From positions 1 to 64,000 of the forward strand of contig FUZM01000004.1 of NCBI GenBank assembly GCA_900167925.1: a stretch of DNA of 64,000 nucleotides. Reading direction: 5' to 3'. Origin of the DNA: Bacteroidales bacterium WCE2008. Its GTDB lineage: Bacteria > Bacteroidota > Bacteroidia > Bacteroidales > UBA932. Under the pieces are notes generated by a model, which saw only the letters and a list, made by a program, of their open reading frames with translations, was not told where the DNA came from and made no database searches. Below, one piece after another: positions 55,534 to 64,000 of this stretch (its first letter is position 1; the number at the start of each line of letters is the position of its first letter). The position numbers and the translations under genes were made by a program.

Positions 55534-57114
55534 CTACAGAGAATAACTGAGTTGGAAGTGCAGGTCAGAGGAGAGCGACCGGGTGCCGGAGCGCTCCTTG
55601 AACGTCGTTCCGGATTTCAGATAAAGACGGAGACGACGGATCTTCCATGAACCATAAAGAGAGAATGTAAATCCACTCCCGTAGCAGGCAGGAACAGAGA
55701 AATTGCCGGGAGCATCACGTTCATAAACGTAGATACGGTCATCCCAGTTATCGACTTTAAACGCAGTCCAGCGCAACCATAACGCTGACTTCTCCCTCTT
55801 ATAGCCAGCCTCCGCATAGCCGGCAAACCCTATTTCCCTGCACTTCAGGGCATTCAACCGGAAATTCATGACCATACTCCCCCGAGTGATTCCGAGATCG
55901 GTCCGGACGTCAGTCCTGGTCCGTCGGTCATAATCCCGCAGCCTCTCCGTCGCACGAGTCTTAAGACTGACCGACGGCGATATTTTCCATTCATGCAGTA
56001 GCAGCAGTTTCAGTTGCCGCCGCCCGGTCCCGGGATGGACGACAGCATCAGCACTGGTCAGAATGCTCCCAAGCCTGAGAGCAGCGAAGACTCCGATCTC
56101 GTCGGTCACCTTCGTCGAACTTCTCATGGCTCCGGAATCCTTTCCGTCGAAACCTGTCGGGTAGTGCCGGAAAACGACCGCCGCCCGGCCCCTCTCCCAC
56201 AACGGGAAAGCAGTCCCGACGATCCCCGCGATTACATGGTCCCGGAAGTCATACGCCGCCTCGCCGAAAAGATCCGAGCCCCGGAGAGTCAGCCGGAAAT
56301 CCGCGGAAGCCTTTGAACGGGTTGCCGTCAGCCCGAGCTCTCCGTTTTTCATGAGCCAGAGAATATTTCCGCCAGGAGAGACTCTCCCGCGGGCATCCAG
56401 AAACGCCGACATCCTGAGCTTTCCGACGGCATACTCCCCTGCCAGGCCCCTGAATCCGGCATTGGAGAAGGACCATGTAGGAGCGATGCCGGAAGCGCGG
56501 CGGCCGGCAGCCTCCGGAGTCGTGACTCCGCCTATCGACATCCCGCTCCACAAGGCCAGCCCCTGCCCGAACCGGGCATTGAAACAGCCCGCAACGGCCT
56601 TCCAGCGTCTTCCGCTGACTGAGGCATACCCGTTCAGGCGATCCCTATACGATACCGCAGTCTCGATCCTGCTCCCATACTCCAGACGATACCGCCCCGC
56701 GAAAGTAGTCCGCGGGAACTTCGTCCCGGCCCGGAGTTCGATCTCATGACTCAGTCCGGCAGGTTCGTCCGCCTGTCCGGGAAGACGCGAAGACTCGAAA
56801 GAAAGATACGGTCTCATGGCCTCGGCAACTGCAGGCCCGAACCCGTCGACGGCCGCCAGTTCCGCTACCGAAAGCACATCCCCATGCAGGCTGCGATAAT
56901 CCGCCAGCGACGCCGCCTGATACCTGGACATAAGCCCGGACGCGACCATCCTTGCCTCCGTCGCATAATTCACCTTAAGCGGATGCCTTTCCAGAAAGTC
57001 CAGCCTCTCCGCCGCCTCCTCGTTCAGCTCCTCCATATCCGTAACCCCAAGCAACGTCTCCGGCGGCGCCTGCGGCGACAACATCAGAGCCAGCAATAAA
57101 ACTAACCTTATCAT
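55534..57114 (-). CDS. Helix-hairpin-helix protein with outer membrane barrel-like C-terminus
   Basis: The N-terminus has a short signal peptide and two ComEA-like HhH regions (MEELNEEAAERLDFLERHPL, LSVAELAAVDGFGPAVAEAM), then about 400 residues of alternating strands (YRLEYGSRIETAVSYRDRL, AGCFNARFGQGLALWSG) and a final FQLSYSL strand that resemble an outer membrane barrel. HhH plus barrel proteins of this shape recur in Bacteroidota, sometimes called ComEA-related; a DNA uptake role is unproven. Length 526. Confidence 0.75.
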   Translation of the reverse strand: MIRLVLLLALMLSPQAPPETLLGVTDMEELNEEAAERLDFLERHPLKVNYATEARMVASGLMSRYQAASLADYRSLHGDVLSVAELAAVDGFGPAVAEAMRPYLSFESSRLPGQADEPAGLSHEIELRAGTKFPRTTFAGRYRLEYGSRIETAVSYRDRLNGYASVSGRRWKAVAGCFNARFGQGLALWSGMSIGGVTTPEAAGRRASGIAPTWSFSNAGFRGLAGEYAVGKLRMSAFLDARGRVSPGGNILWLMKNGELGLTATRSKASADFRLTLRGSDLFGEAAYDFRDHVIAGIVGTAFPLWERGRAAVVFRHYPTGFDGKDSGAMRSSTKVTDEIGVFAALRLGSILTSADAVVHPGTGRRQLKLLLLHEWKISPSVSLKTRATERLRDYDRRTRTDVRTDLGITRGSMVMNFRLNALKCREIGFAGYAEAGYKREKSALWLRWTAFKVDNWDDRIYVYERDAPGNFSVPACYGSGFTFSLYGSWKIRRLRLYLKSGTTFKERSGTRSLSSDLHFQLSYSL

Positions 57115-57174
57115 AGCCTTTGTTTTCCGCGAAGAAAAGAAAAAGGATAAGGTCAGTCAATTTGCACAAGTAAG

Positions 57175-57209
57175 GTTTTTATGATTTTATAAATAGTTTT
57201 TATGATTTT
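57175..57209. repeat. Two 14-base direct repeats spaced 21 bases
   Basis: GTTTTTATGATTTT occurs at 57175-57188 and 57196-57209, giving a period of 21 bases (two turns of the helix). The pair lies upstream of the HhH gene start, so binding of a dimeric protein is possible, but A/T-rich bias could also produce it. Confidence 0.45.
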
Positions 57210-57243
57210 TTCGATGGATTGTCGGAACGGATACATTTGTATC

Positions 57244-57270
57244 AAAAAAAGCTGGCCCGGGAGGGTCAGC
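57244..57270 (-). terminator. Rho-independent terminator of hpt-adk
   Basis: Stem arms at 57251-57258 (GCTGGCCC) and 57263-57270 (GGGTCAGC) pair with one mismatch and a 4-base loop, and on the minus strand a run of seven T (57244-57250) follows. It lies about 44 bases beyond the hpt-adk stop. A GC-rich hairpin CCGGCC/GGCCGG sits between. Confidence 0.85.
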
Positions 57271-57313
57271 CTTATATCGAACCGGCCGGGGCCGGAAATC
57301 CATTCGCTAAGGA

Positions 57314-58456
57314 TTAGAACTTGTCCATTGTGGCGAAAATCTTGCCGCGGACTTCGTCGATAGAACCGGTACCGTCGATCTCGGCATATTTGCCTGCCTT
57401 GCGGTAGTAACCGATAAGAGGTTCGGTCTTGTCATGATAAGTCTTGATACGGTTGGCGATCGTAGCGTCGTTGGCATCGTCAGCGCGGCCTTCGATAGAA
57501 GCACGATGCTTGATGCGGGCAGTGATCATCTCGTCAGGAATCATGATAGAGACAACCGAAGTCACCTCTTCAGAGTTCTTTGCGAGCATTGCATCGAGAG
57601 CTTCTGCCTGCGCGATAGTACGAGGGAAACCATCGAGAAGGAAGCCCTTGACGCCCTTGACAGTCTTGAACTGGTTTTCGATCATGCCTTCGACAACCTC
57701 GTCAGGAACGAGAGCGCCGGCATCGATAAGAGCCTTGGCCTTGAGACCGAGTTCGCTTCCTGCAGAGATCTCCTTGCGGAGAAGCTCGCCTGTAGAGATA
57801 TGACAAAGGTTGTATTTCTCAACCATAGCTGCGGCCTGGGTGCCTTTACCGGCTCCCGGAGGGCCAAAGAGGATATAATATTTCATCTTTTCGTTAAGTT
57901 GTTCCGTTGCATCGGGATCGAGCACATAGATATCCCTGTAGTTTCTTCCGATCTCATTGTAATCCAGACCGAAGCCCACGATAAAAGCATTAGGAATCTC
58001 CATTCCGACATAATCGAGCTTCACGTCTTTCTTATAGACTTCAGGCTTGAGAAGCATGGTGCAGATCTTCACATCCGAAGCGCCCTCGCCCCTTACAATG
58101 TCCATAAGGTCAATGATCGTATTGCCAGTATCGACGATATCCTCGACGACAATCACTCTCTTGCCCTTCACACTTCCGCTCAGGCCCATGACCTGGCGCA
58201 CCTTGCCTGTCGAACGGACCCCGTCATAAGAAGTCAGCTTCATGGAAACCAGCTCCACATTGAACTTGAGTCTCTTCAGAAGTTCACCAGTGAACATTAT
58301 GGAGCCGTTCAAGACACACAGGATAACCGGGATATCGGTACATCCTTCAAAATCTGCATTGATCCTGGCGGCGACGCCATCGATAGCCGAAATGATCCGG
58401 TCATAAGACAGATAAGGCTTGAAAACCTTGTCGTGAAGTACGATACTATTGCTCAT
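57314..58456 (-). CDS. Fused hypoxanthine phosphoribosyltransferase and adenylate kinase
   Basis: Residues 1-188 are a type I phosphoribosyltransferase with the PRPP-binding signature VIVVEDIVDTGNT, normally converting hypoxanthine or guanine to IMP or GMP. Residues 191-380 are a short adenylate kinase with P-loop GPPGAGKGTQ and FLLDGFPRTIAQAE. The kinase half starts with its own natural Met191 (MKYYILFG) and no linker; it has the short LID form without zinc cysteines, as in other Bacteroidota. No frameshift or stop is seen between halves. Both active sites look intact. Confidence 0.92.
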   Translation of the reverse strand: MSNSIVLHDKVFKPYLSYDRIISAIDGVAARINADFEGCTDIPVILCVLNGSIMFTGELLKRLKFNVELVSMKLTSYDGVRSTGKVRQVMGLSGSVKGKRVIVVEDIVDTGNTIIDLMDIVRGEGASDVKICTMLLKPEVYKKDVKLDYVGMEIPNAFIVGFGLDYNEIGRNYRDIYVLDPDATEQLNEKMKYYILFGPPGAGKGTQAAAMVEKYNLCHISTGELLRKEISAGSELGLKAKALIDAGALVPDEVVEGMIENQFKTVKGVKGFLLDGFPRTIAQAEALDAMLAKNSEEVTSVVSIMIPDEMITARIKHRASIEGRADDANDATIANRIKTYHDKTEPLIGYYRKAGKYAEIDGTGSIDEVRGKIFATMDKF

Positions 58457-58484
58457 CTGTTACAATATTGGTTTTTAGAAGTTA

Positions 58485-58514
58485 CAAATTTACAAAATAT
58501 CCTTCATATTCCAA
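58485..58514 (-). promoter_or_regulatory. Promoter of hpt-adk
   Basis: TTG (58512-58514) is followed by exactly 19 bases and TAAATTTG (58485-58492), about 28 bases before the gene start. Confidence 0.65.
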
Positions 58515-58540
58515 TATCATTTCATATGACAGAAAAAGCT

Positions 58541-58548
58541 TATATTTG
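58541..58548 (+). promoter_or_regulatory. Candidate -7 box for threonine aldolase
   Basis: TATATTTG ends 17 bases before the start at 58566 and overlaps an upstream in-frame GTG at 58548, arguing against the longer reading. The -33 element is unclear. Confidence 0.5.
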
Positions 58549-58565
58549 TGCAATGTTTTGACTTT

Positions 58566-59591
58566 ATGATATCCTTTGTTTGCGACTATCTCGAGGGAGC
58601 CCATCCCGAGATCATGAAAAGACTTGCCGAGACCAACCTGGAGCAGACTCCGGGCTATGGTCAGGATAAATATACAGCTTCAGCTATTTCCAAGATCCGC
58701 GAAGCCTGCGGTTGTCCCGAGGCGCAGGTCTACTTTCTTGCCGGCGGCACCCAGACCAACTCGACAGTCATCGGGTCGCTGCTGAACGGCAACGAAGGAG
58801 TCATCTCCGCTACCAGCGGCCATATCAACGTCCATGAAGCCGGTGCGGTCGAATATACCGGGCACAAGGTGCTGACCGTTCCTGCCCATCTCGGAAAGAT
58901 GGATGCGACGGATCTGGACTCATACCTTCGCGGCTTCTTTGCCGACCCGGCCTGGGACCATATGGTCATCCCGGGAATGGTCTATATCTCGCATCCGACT
59001 GAGTACGGGACCATCTATTCTCTTGCTGAACTTTCGGAGATTTCGGCTGTCGCCCATAAATATGGGCTTCAGCTGTATCTGGACGGTGCCCGCCTGGGTT
59101 ACGGGCTCATGGCGACGGGAGCCGATGTTACATTGAAGGACATAGCGCGTCTCTGCGATGTATTCTATATCGGAGGCACGAAAGTCGGCGCGCTCTTCGG
59201 CGAGGCCGTAGTATTCCCGCGCGGAAATGCTCCACGCCACATGTTCAGTATGATCAAGCAGCATGGAGCTCTTCTGGCTAAGGGTCGTATCGCGGGATTG
59301 CAGTTCGATACATTGTTTACGGACGACCTTTATTTCAGGATCGGCCGTCACGCGATTGAAATGGCAGAAAAGATGAAGGCAATCTTCATCGAAAAGGGCT
59401 ACGAGTTCTTCATCGACTCCCCTACCAACCAGCAATTCATTATTCTCACTTCCGAGCAGCGCGAAATGCTGTCCGCCCTTGTCGACTTTGAATTCTGGGA
59501 GGCGCTCCCTGACGGCCGCTGCGCCGTACGCTTCGCAACCAGCTGGGCCACCACCCCCGAATCCATAGAATACCTGCGAACTATCCTCTGA
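58566..59591 (+). CDS. Low-specificity threonine aldolase
   Basis: This PLP enzyme of the beta-eliminating lyase family splits L-threonine or allo-threonine into glycine and acetaldehyde. The cofactor lysine is Lys206 in YIGGTKVGALFG, with LDGARLGYG and GHINVHEAGA before it. The start at 58566 gives MISFVCDYLEGAHPEI, which matches the family N-terminus. Length 341 is normal. Whether it prefers the L-allo form cannot be told. It may supply the glycine cleavage system in this genome. Confidence 0.88.
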   Translation: MISFVCDYLEGAHPEIMKRLAETNLEQTPGYGQDKYTASAISKIREACGCPEAQVYFLAGGTQTNSTVIGSLLNGNEGVISATSGHINVHEAGAVEYTGHKVLTVPAHLGKMDATDLDSYLRGFFADPAWDHMVIPGMVYISHPTEYGTIYSLAELSEISAVAHKYGLQLYLDGARLGYGLMATGADVTLKDIARLCDVFYIGGTKVGALFGEAVVFPRGNAPRHMFSMIKQHGALLAKGRIAGLQFDTLFTDDLYFRIGRHAIEMAEKMKAIFIEKGYEFFIDSPTNQQFIILTSEQREMLSALVDFEFWEALPDGRCAVRFATSWATTPESIEYLRTIL

Positions 59592-59604
59592 TTTCCTGAC
59601 GAGG

Positions 59605-61281
59605 CTATTCCATCAGTTTACGATACTTGAAACGCTTAGGTTCGACATCTCCGAGCCGCATTTTCTTGTTCTCCTCATATTCCGAGTAGTTACCGTCGAA
59701 GAAGACAACCTTTGAGTCACCCTCGAAGGCCAGGATATGGGTTGCGATACGGTCGAGGAACCAGCGGTCATGGCTGACAACGACGGCGCAGCCGGCAAAC
59801 CCGTCGAGACCTTCCTCGAGGGCTCGGATCGTATTCACGTCCACATCGTTGGTAGGCTCGTCGAGAAGCAGCACGTTACCCTCGTCCTTTAGAGTCAAGG
59901 CAAGGTGCAGACGGTTTCTCTCGCCACCGGAGAGCACTCCGCAGAGCTTTTCCTGGTCGGCGCCGCTGAAATTGAACCTGGACACCCAGGAGCGGGCATT
60001 GATGTCCTTGTTGCCGAGGCGTATCCATTCCGAATTGCCGGCTATGGTCTCATATACCGTGAGGTCAGGGTCGATGCTGCGATGCTGCTGGTCCACATAG
60101 GATATCTTGACGGTCTCCCCTATCTCGATCGTGCCGGTATCCGGTTTCTCCAGTCCCATGATAAGACGGAACAACGTGGTCTTGCCGGCTCCGTTAGGAC
60201 CGATGACACCGACGATGCCGGCCGGAGGCAGCACGAAATCAAGGTTCTCGAAAAGAAGCTTGTCTCCATATGACTTGCTGACATTATGGAACTCGATGAC
60301 CTTGTTGCCGAGATGCGGTCCGTTCGGAATGTAAATTTCAAGATTGGACTCTTTCTCCTTGGTATCGGCAGAAGCCAGTTTCTCATAAGCCCCGAGACGG
60401 GCTTTCTGCTTGGCCTGGCGGGCCTTAGGAGCCATGCGCACCCACTCAAGCTCCCTCTCGAGAGTCTTGCGGCGCTTGCTCTCCTGCTTCTCCTCCATGG
60501 CCAGGCGCTTGGTCTTCTGGTCGAGCCATGAGCTGTAATTTCCTTTCCATGGAATACCCTCGCCGCGGTCAAGCTCAAGTATCCAGCCGGCCACGTTGTC
60601 GAGGAAGTAACGGTCGTGGGTCACGGCGATGACCGTACCCTTGTACTGCTGGAGATGGGCCTCAAGCCACTGGATACTCTCGGTATCGAGGTGGTTGGTA
60701 GGCTCGTCCAGAAGCAACACGTCAGGCTGCCTCAACAAAAGGCGGCAGAGAGCCACGCGGCGTTTCTCTCCTCCGGAGAGAGTTGCGATCTTGGCCTCTG
60801 ACGGAGGGCACTGGAGCGCATCCATGGCCCTTTCGAGCTTGGAATCTATCTCCCAGCCCCCGCAATGCTCAATCTTGTCGGTAAGCTCGCCCTGACGCTC
60901 GATCAGCTTGTTCATCTCGTCATCCTCGAGAGGCTCGCAGAACTTGGCCGAGATCTCGTTATACTCGTTCAGAAGGTCCATCACTTCCTGGACGCCCTCC
61001 TGCACGACTTCGATCACAGTCTTGTCCGGATCCATCTGAGGCTCCTGCTCCAGGTAACCGACCGAATAGCCGGGAGCCCACACTACCTCGCCCTTGTAGG
61101 ATTTCTCCACTCCGGCGATGATCTTCATGAGGGTTGACTTACCGGAACCGTTGAGACCGATGATGCCGATCTTAGCTCCATAGAAAAAGCTCAGGTAAAT
61201 ATCCTTGAGGATTACTTTATTGTTGTGGGGAAGGACTTTTCCCACCCCGTTCATGGAAAATATTATCTTTTCGTCTGCCAT
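59605..61281 (-). CDS. ettA: Energy-dependent translational throttle protein EttA (ABC-F)
   Basis: EttA is a soluble ABC-F ATPase that binds the ribosomal E site and gates elongation by ADP/ATP ratio. It has two ABC domains: Walker A GLNGSGKS, signature LSGGEKRRVA and Walker B LLLDEPTNHLD; then GPNGAGKT, LSGGERNRLH and LLLDEPTNDVD. The 558-residue length and the short arm and linker (KQESKRRKTLERELEWVRM) match EttA. It overlaps icd by one base (TAATG). Confidence 0.94.
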   Translation of the reverse strand: MADEKIIFSMNGVGKVLPHNNKVILKDIYLSFFYGAKIGIIGLNGSGKSTLMKIIAGVEKSYKGEVVWAPGYSVGYLEQEPQMDPDKTVIEVVQEGVQEVMDLLNEYNEISAKFCEPLEDDEMNKLIERQGELTDKIEHCGGWEIDSKLERAMDALQCPPSEAKIATLSGGEKRRVALCRLLLRQPDVLLLDEPTNHLDTESIQWLEAHLQQYKGTVIAVTHDRYFLDNVAGWILELDRGEGIPWKGNYSSWLDQKTKRLAMEEKQESKRRKTLERELEWVRMAPKARQAKQKARLGAYEKLASADTKEKESNLEIYIPNGPHLGNKVIEFHNVSKSYGDKLLFENLDFVLPPAGIVGVIGPNGAGKTTLFRLIMGLEKPDTGTIEIGETVKISYVDQQHRSIDPDLTVYETIAGNSEWIRLGNKDINARSWVSRFNFSGADQEKLCGVLSGGERNRLHLALTLKDEGNVLLLDEPTNDVDVNTIRALEEGLDGFAGCAVVVSHDRWFLDRIATHILAFEGDSKVVFFDGNYSEYEENKKMRLGDVEPKRFKYRKLME

Positions 61282-62492
61282 TAGTTCTGAAGGCGTTTTT
61301 CGAGGTTGGCGCGGATAGCCTTCAGGAAGTCAAGGGAGTTGACAGCCTTGGCTTCTACACCTTCCATAAGGTTAACAAGGTCTTTTGTAGCGATGCCGGA
61401 ATTGAGGGTATCGAAGCATGAGGCCTCGAGCTGGTCTGCATAGTTGACCAGTTCCGGGAGGTTGTCCAGCTCACCTCTCTTGCGGAAGGCGCCGGACCAG
61501 GCGAATATCGTGGCCATAGGGTTTGTGGATGTCTCCTCACCCTTGAGATACTTGTAATAGTGACGTGTCACAGTTCCGTGGGCGGCCTCATATTCATATT
61601 TGCCGTCCGGGCTGACAAGCACCGAAGTCATCATGGCGAGAGAGCCGAATGCGGTCGAAACCATGTCGGACATGACGTCGCCGTCATAGTTCTTGCAGGC
61701 CCATATGAATCCGCCCTCGCTGCGCATCACGCGGGCTACGGCATCATCGATGAGGGTATAGAAATACTCTATTCCAGCGGCCTCGAACCTGTCCTTATAC
61801 TCCTGGAACACTTCTTCGAAGATAGCCTTGAAGCGGCCGTCATATTTCTTGGAAATGGTATCCTTGGTAGCAAACCAGATGGTCTGTTTCACGTCCAGCG
61901 CGTATTTGAAGCAGGAATGGGCGAATGACCTGATGGACTTGTCAGTGTTGTGCATGCCCTGGATCACGCCCGGACCGTCGAACTTCTGGATCACGACCTC
62001 CTCCTTCTTGCCGCTCTCGCCCTCGAACACCAGCTTGGCTGTACCAGGCTCGTCAGTCTTGATCTCGACGCCCTTGTACACGTCGCCGTATGCATGACGG
62101 GCGATGGTGATAGGCTTCTTCCAGAACTTCACTGCAGGATGGATGGAAGGGATGGTGATCGGGCAGCGAAAAACGGTACCGTCAAGCATGGCGCGGATAG
62201 TGCCGTTAGGGCTCTTCCACATCTCATGCAGGTTGTACTCGCTCATGCGCTGTACGTTAGGAGTGATGGTGGCGCATTTCACTGCAACGCCATATTTCTT
62301 TGTGGCAAGGGCTGAATCCACAGTCACCTGGTCTGCTGTCTTGTCCCTGTTGACCAGGCCGAGGTCGTAATATTCGGACTTGAGGTCGACGAAAGGAAGG
62401 ATCAGCTCATCCTTGATCATTTTCCAGAGGATCCTTGTCATCTCGTCGCCGTCCATCTCGACAAGCGGCGTAGTCATCTGTATTTTACTCAT
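61281..62492 (-). CDS. icd: NADP-dependent isocitrate dehydrogenase (dimeric eukaryote-like type)
   Basis: It converts isocitrate to 2-oxoglutarate in the TCA cycle. The 403-residue protein belongs to the eukaryote-like subfamily ([58 protein letters not shown]) rather than the E. coli type. It lies downstream of aconitase on the same strand, separated by 186 bases that hold a long inverted repeat, and its stop overlaps the ettA start. Confidence 0.95.
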   Translation of the reverse strand: MSKIQMTTPLVEMDGDEMTRILWKMIKDELILPFVDLKSEYYDLGLVNRDKTADQVTVDSALATKKYGVAVKCATITPNVQRMSEYNLHEMWKSPNGTIRAMLDGTVFRCPITIPSIHPAVKFWKKPITIARHAYGDVYKGVEIKTDEPGTAKLVFEGESGKKEEVVIQKFDGPGVIQGMHNTDKSIRSFAHSCFKYALDVKQTIWFATKDTISKKYDGRFKAIFEEVFQEYKDRFEAAGIEYFYTLIDDAVARVMRSEGGFIWACKNYDGDVMSDMVSTAFGSLAMMTSVLVSPDGKYEYEAAHGTVTRHYYKYLKGEETSTNPMATIFAWSGAFRKRGELDNLPELVNYADQLEASCFDTLNSGIATKDLVNLMEGVEAKAVNSLDFLKAIRANLEKRLQN

Positions 62493-62534
62493 ATCTTTAT
62501 ATCTATTATTATTTTATTTCTTTCAAATCGTCTT

Positions 62535-62661
62535 GTCGGCAGAGACTATGGTCTGAAAGCCGTGGCCGCCCGCGGCCATCGTGAGCGGGAGGGGCCCGGC
62601 CGTCAGGCTGGGAGGGATAGCGCCGAAGGCGCGTAGCTTTCAGGCCATAGTCTCTGCCGAC
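62535..62661. repeat. Long inverted repeat between aconitase and icd
   Basis: The arms 62535-62560 and 62636-62661 are 26 bases each and pair with one mismatch (both start at GTCGGCAGAGACTATGG in their own strand). The 75-base interior is very GC-rich and has its own small hairpins (TGGCCGC/GCGGCCA, GCGCC/GGCGC). It lies in the leader of icd, just downstream of a candidate -7 box at 62670-62677. Confidence 0.85.
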
Positions 62662-62669
62662 ATAACATA

Positions 62670-62677
62670 CAAATATA
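62670..62677 (-). promoter_or_regulatory. Candidate -7 box for icd-ettA
   Basis: TATATTTG on the minus strand fits TAnnTTTG and lies just beyond the aconitase stop. A start a few bases downstream would begin the message almost exactly at the inverted repeat at 62661. No good -33 TTTG is seen. Confidence 0.45.
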
Positions 62678-62678
62678 A

Positions 62679-64000
62679 CTATTTATGAGTCATATAATAG
62701 TTCATGAGGCAACCGTCGGCAAGAATTTCCCGCTCGACAGGAGTGAGATTGTTGAAGTAGAGATGGATGTCGGAGACACCGGAAGCGGTGATCACCTTGG
62801 CATCGATCTCCTCCTTGCCTGAAAGTATGGCTTCCCTGATGCCCGGCACAAACACGAAGTCGCCCGGCTTATAGTCAAAAGCAGTCTCAGGAGCTATGGT
62901 GAAAGGCACCAGACCCCAGTTGATACAGTTGCTGCGATATCTCTTGGTAGCATACTCATAGCAGATGTTGGCATCTCCGCCGAGCACCTTCTGGCATGAA
63001 GCAGCCTGCTCACGGGCAGAACCGTCACCCGGCCTGTTGGCGAACACGCATGAACCGAAGGAGGTGTCGGAGGCAGAAGCACCCACTTTCGCGAGGGCAG
63101 CCGCAACATTGGCAGGAACGTCACCTGCACGACGGCGGAGATCCTCACTCTGGATCCTCTTGCTAAGGCCCACATACTCAGGCACGCGGCGTGACAGGGC
63201 GAACTCACTGAGCTTCAGAGGATTCGAACGGTAGCTTGAAGTCTCGCCCGAAGGAATGAGCTCGTCGGTAGTTGTCACAGGATCATGGATCACTGCGGCA
63301 AGCTCTACGAGCATGTTCTTCTCCATAGGATAGATCTTCGGCCAGTCCTTGATATTCGGTCCATAGCGGAGTTCCTGCGAGAGATCGGCATGGCCGAATC
63401 CATTGTAGATACGGCTCTTGTAGATACGGTCGTCGAAGGCGTATGGCTTGTGAGTATCATTATATTCGATATCGGTCGCAGCAGTGATGACTCCGCCGTT
63501 GGCTGCGGTTGCGGCAATCGAGCGCGCATCCATGAGCGAAACCAGAGAAATCTGGCCCTGACCAGGCTTGGAACCTTCGCGGTTAGGGAAATTCCTGGTG
63601 GTGTGGCGGATGGAGAAGCCGTTGTTAGAAGGCACGTCTCCTGCTCCGAAGCAAGGCCCGCAGAAGGCAGGCTTGATGACCACGCCGGCCTCGAGCAGTT
63701 CCTCTGCGATATGATTCCTGGTAGTGGCCAGATATACCGGAGTGGACTGAGGATAAGCCGACATCGTGAAATAATCATTCCCGATAGACTTGCCCTTGAG
63801 TATGGTGGCAGCCTCGCTGAGATTGTCATATGTACCTCCGGAGCAGCCGGCTATGATACCCTGGTCAGCCACGACCTTTCCGTCATGGATCTTGCTGAGA
63901 AGATCGATGCTTATCTTGTCTCCGAAACGCTTGCGGGCGTCTTCCTCGACAGCGCGGAGAATCCTCTCCGGATCAGCCTGGAGTTCATGTATCGTATATG
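62679..64000 (-). CDS. acn: Aconitate hydratase, cut by the window edge
   Basis: It interconverts citrate and isocitrate. About 439 C-terminal residues are visible; the reading frame is open to the window edge, so the N-terminus is missing because of the window, not truncation. The cluster cysteines are in IIAGCSGGTYDNLSEAA and FCGPCFGAGD, and family blocks TRNFPNREG and INWGLVPFTI are clear. It is upstream of icd on the same strand, so the two TCA steps are adjacent. Confidence 0.95.
   Translation of the reverse strand, partial: YTIHELQADPERILRAVEEDARKRFGDKISIDLLSKIHDGKVVADQGIIAGCSGGTYDNLSEAATILKGKSIGNDYFTMSAYPQSTPVYLATTRNHIAEELLEAGVVIKPAFCGPCFGAGDVPSNNGFSIRHTTRNFPNREGSKPGQGQISLVSLMDARSIAATAANGGVITAATDIEYNDTHKPYAFDDRIYKSRIYNGFGHADLSQELRYGPNIKDWPKIYPMEKNMLVELAAVIHDPVTTTDELIPSGETSSYRSNPLKLSEFALSRRVPEYVGLSKRIQSEDLRRRAGDVPANVAAALAKVGASASDTSFGSCVFANRPGDGSAREQAASCQKVLGGDANICYEYATKRYRSNCINWGLVPFTIAPETAFDYKPGDFVFVPGIREAILSGKEEIDAKVITASGVSDIHLYFNNLTPVEREILADGCLMNYYMTHK

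Overview
The window looks like chromosome from a member of the phylum Bacteroidota, order Bacteroidales. The main evidence is the Bacteroidota-type promoters (TTTG or TTG, a 19-base spacer, then TAnnTTTG) seen upstream of several genes, the near absence of strong Shine-Dalgarno sites, and families typical of the group: DUF5683 next to parAB, DUF4332, DUF4846, PA14-bearing GH31, and a serine palmitoyltransferase for sphingolipids. The genus is not fixed by the sequence. A fused hpt-adk gene, a split glycine dehydrogenase (gcvPA/gcvPB) and a base composition near 50% GC argue against Bacteroides itself and suggest a Rikenellaceae or UBA932-like gut or rumen lineage; this is inference.

Layout. 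1-232 holds two divergent promoters, the leftward one resembling a stable-RNA promoter. 233-6888 (+) is a tight run: tricorn-like protease, dolichol-phosphate-mannose-type glycosyltransferase, dihydroorotase, NlpC/P60 lipoprotein, alpha/beta hydrolase. 6882-14166 (-) is a six-gene chain: tig, clpP, clpX, CPA2 antiporter, pyrF and an esterase carrying a degenerate nucleotidase-like tail. 14242-20364 (-) is gyrB, serine palmitoyltransferase, a probable 3-ketosphinganine reductase and a PgpH-type HD phosphodiesterase. 20474-25082 (-) is a large TPR protein with an outer membrane barrel protein. 25154-26535 (+) is ftsE and nth. 26520-30771 (-) is the complete glycine cleavage system apart from the shared L protein. 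30869-36486 (-) holds a tandem FGE-like lipoprotein, an arginase-family protein, a GH115 alpha-glucuronidase and a metallophosphoesterase. 36487-36840 is a noncoding gap full of nested inverted repeats. 36841-42691 (-) is a GH3 lipoprotein, a DUF4332 protein and an S9 peptidase.

42840-46123 is a small accessory block (lipoprotein, XRE regulator with DUF2975, an unknown protein, a broken duplicate piece of the DUF2975 gene, a CAT-like acetyltransferase, DUF4846) ending next to tRNA-Phe. 46417-49242 (-) is a GH31 glycosidase. 49323-55532 (+) is priA, parA, parB, DUF5683 and a lytic transglycosylase. 55534-57114 (-) is a helix-hairpin-helix barrel protein. 57314-58456 (-) is the fused hypoxanthine phosphoribosyltransferase/adenylate kinase, divergent from threonine aldolase (+). 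The end of the window (-) is aconitase (cut by the window edge), NADP-isocitrate dehydrogenase and the ABC-F protein EttA, with a long inverted repeat between the two TCA-cycle genes.

Most of the window is housekeeping: protein quality control, chromosome segregation and replication restart, pyrimidine and purine nucleotide metabolism, glycine catabolism and the TCA cycle. The three glycosidases (GH115, GH3, GH31) and several secreted peptidases point to life on plant polysaccharides, but no SusC/SusD pair is present, so they are not part of a visible polysaccharide utilization locus. I see no CRISPR array, transposase, integrase or phage genes. The most interesting leads are the two structured intergenic elements, the esterase fused to a nucleotidase-like domain that has lost its catalytic aspartates, the hpt-adk fusion, the gyrB-sphingolipid operon and the rearranged tRNA-side accessory block.
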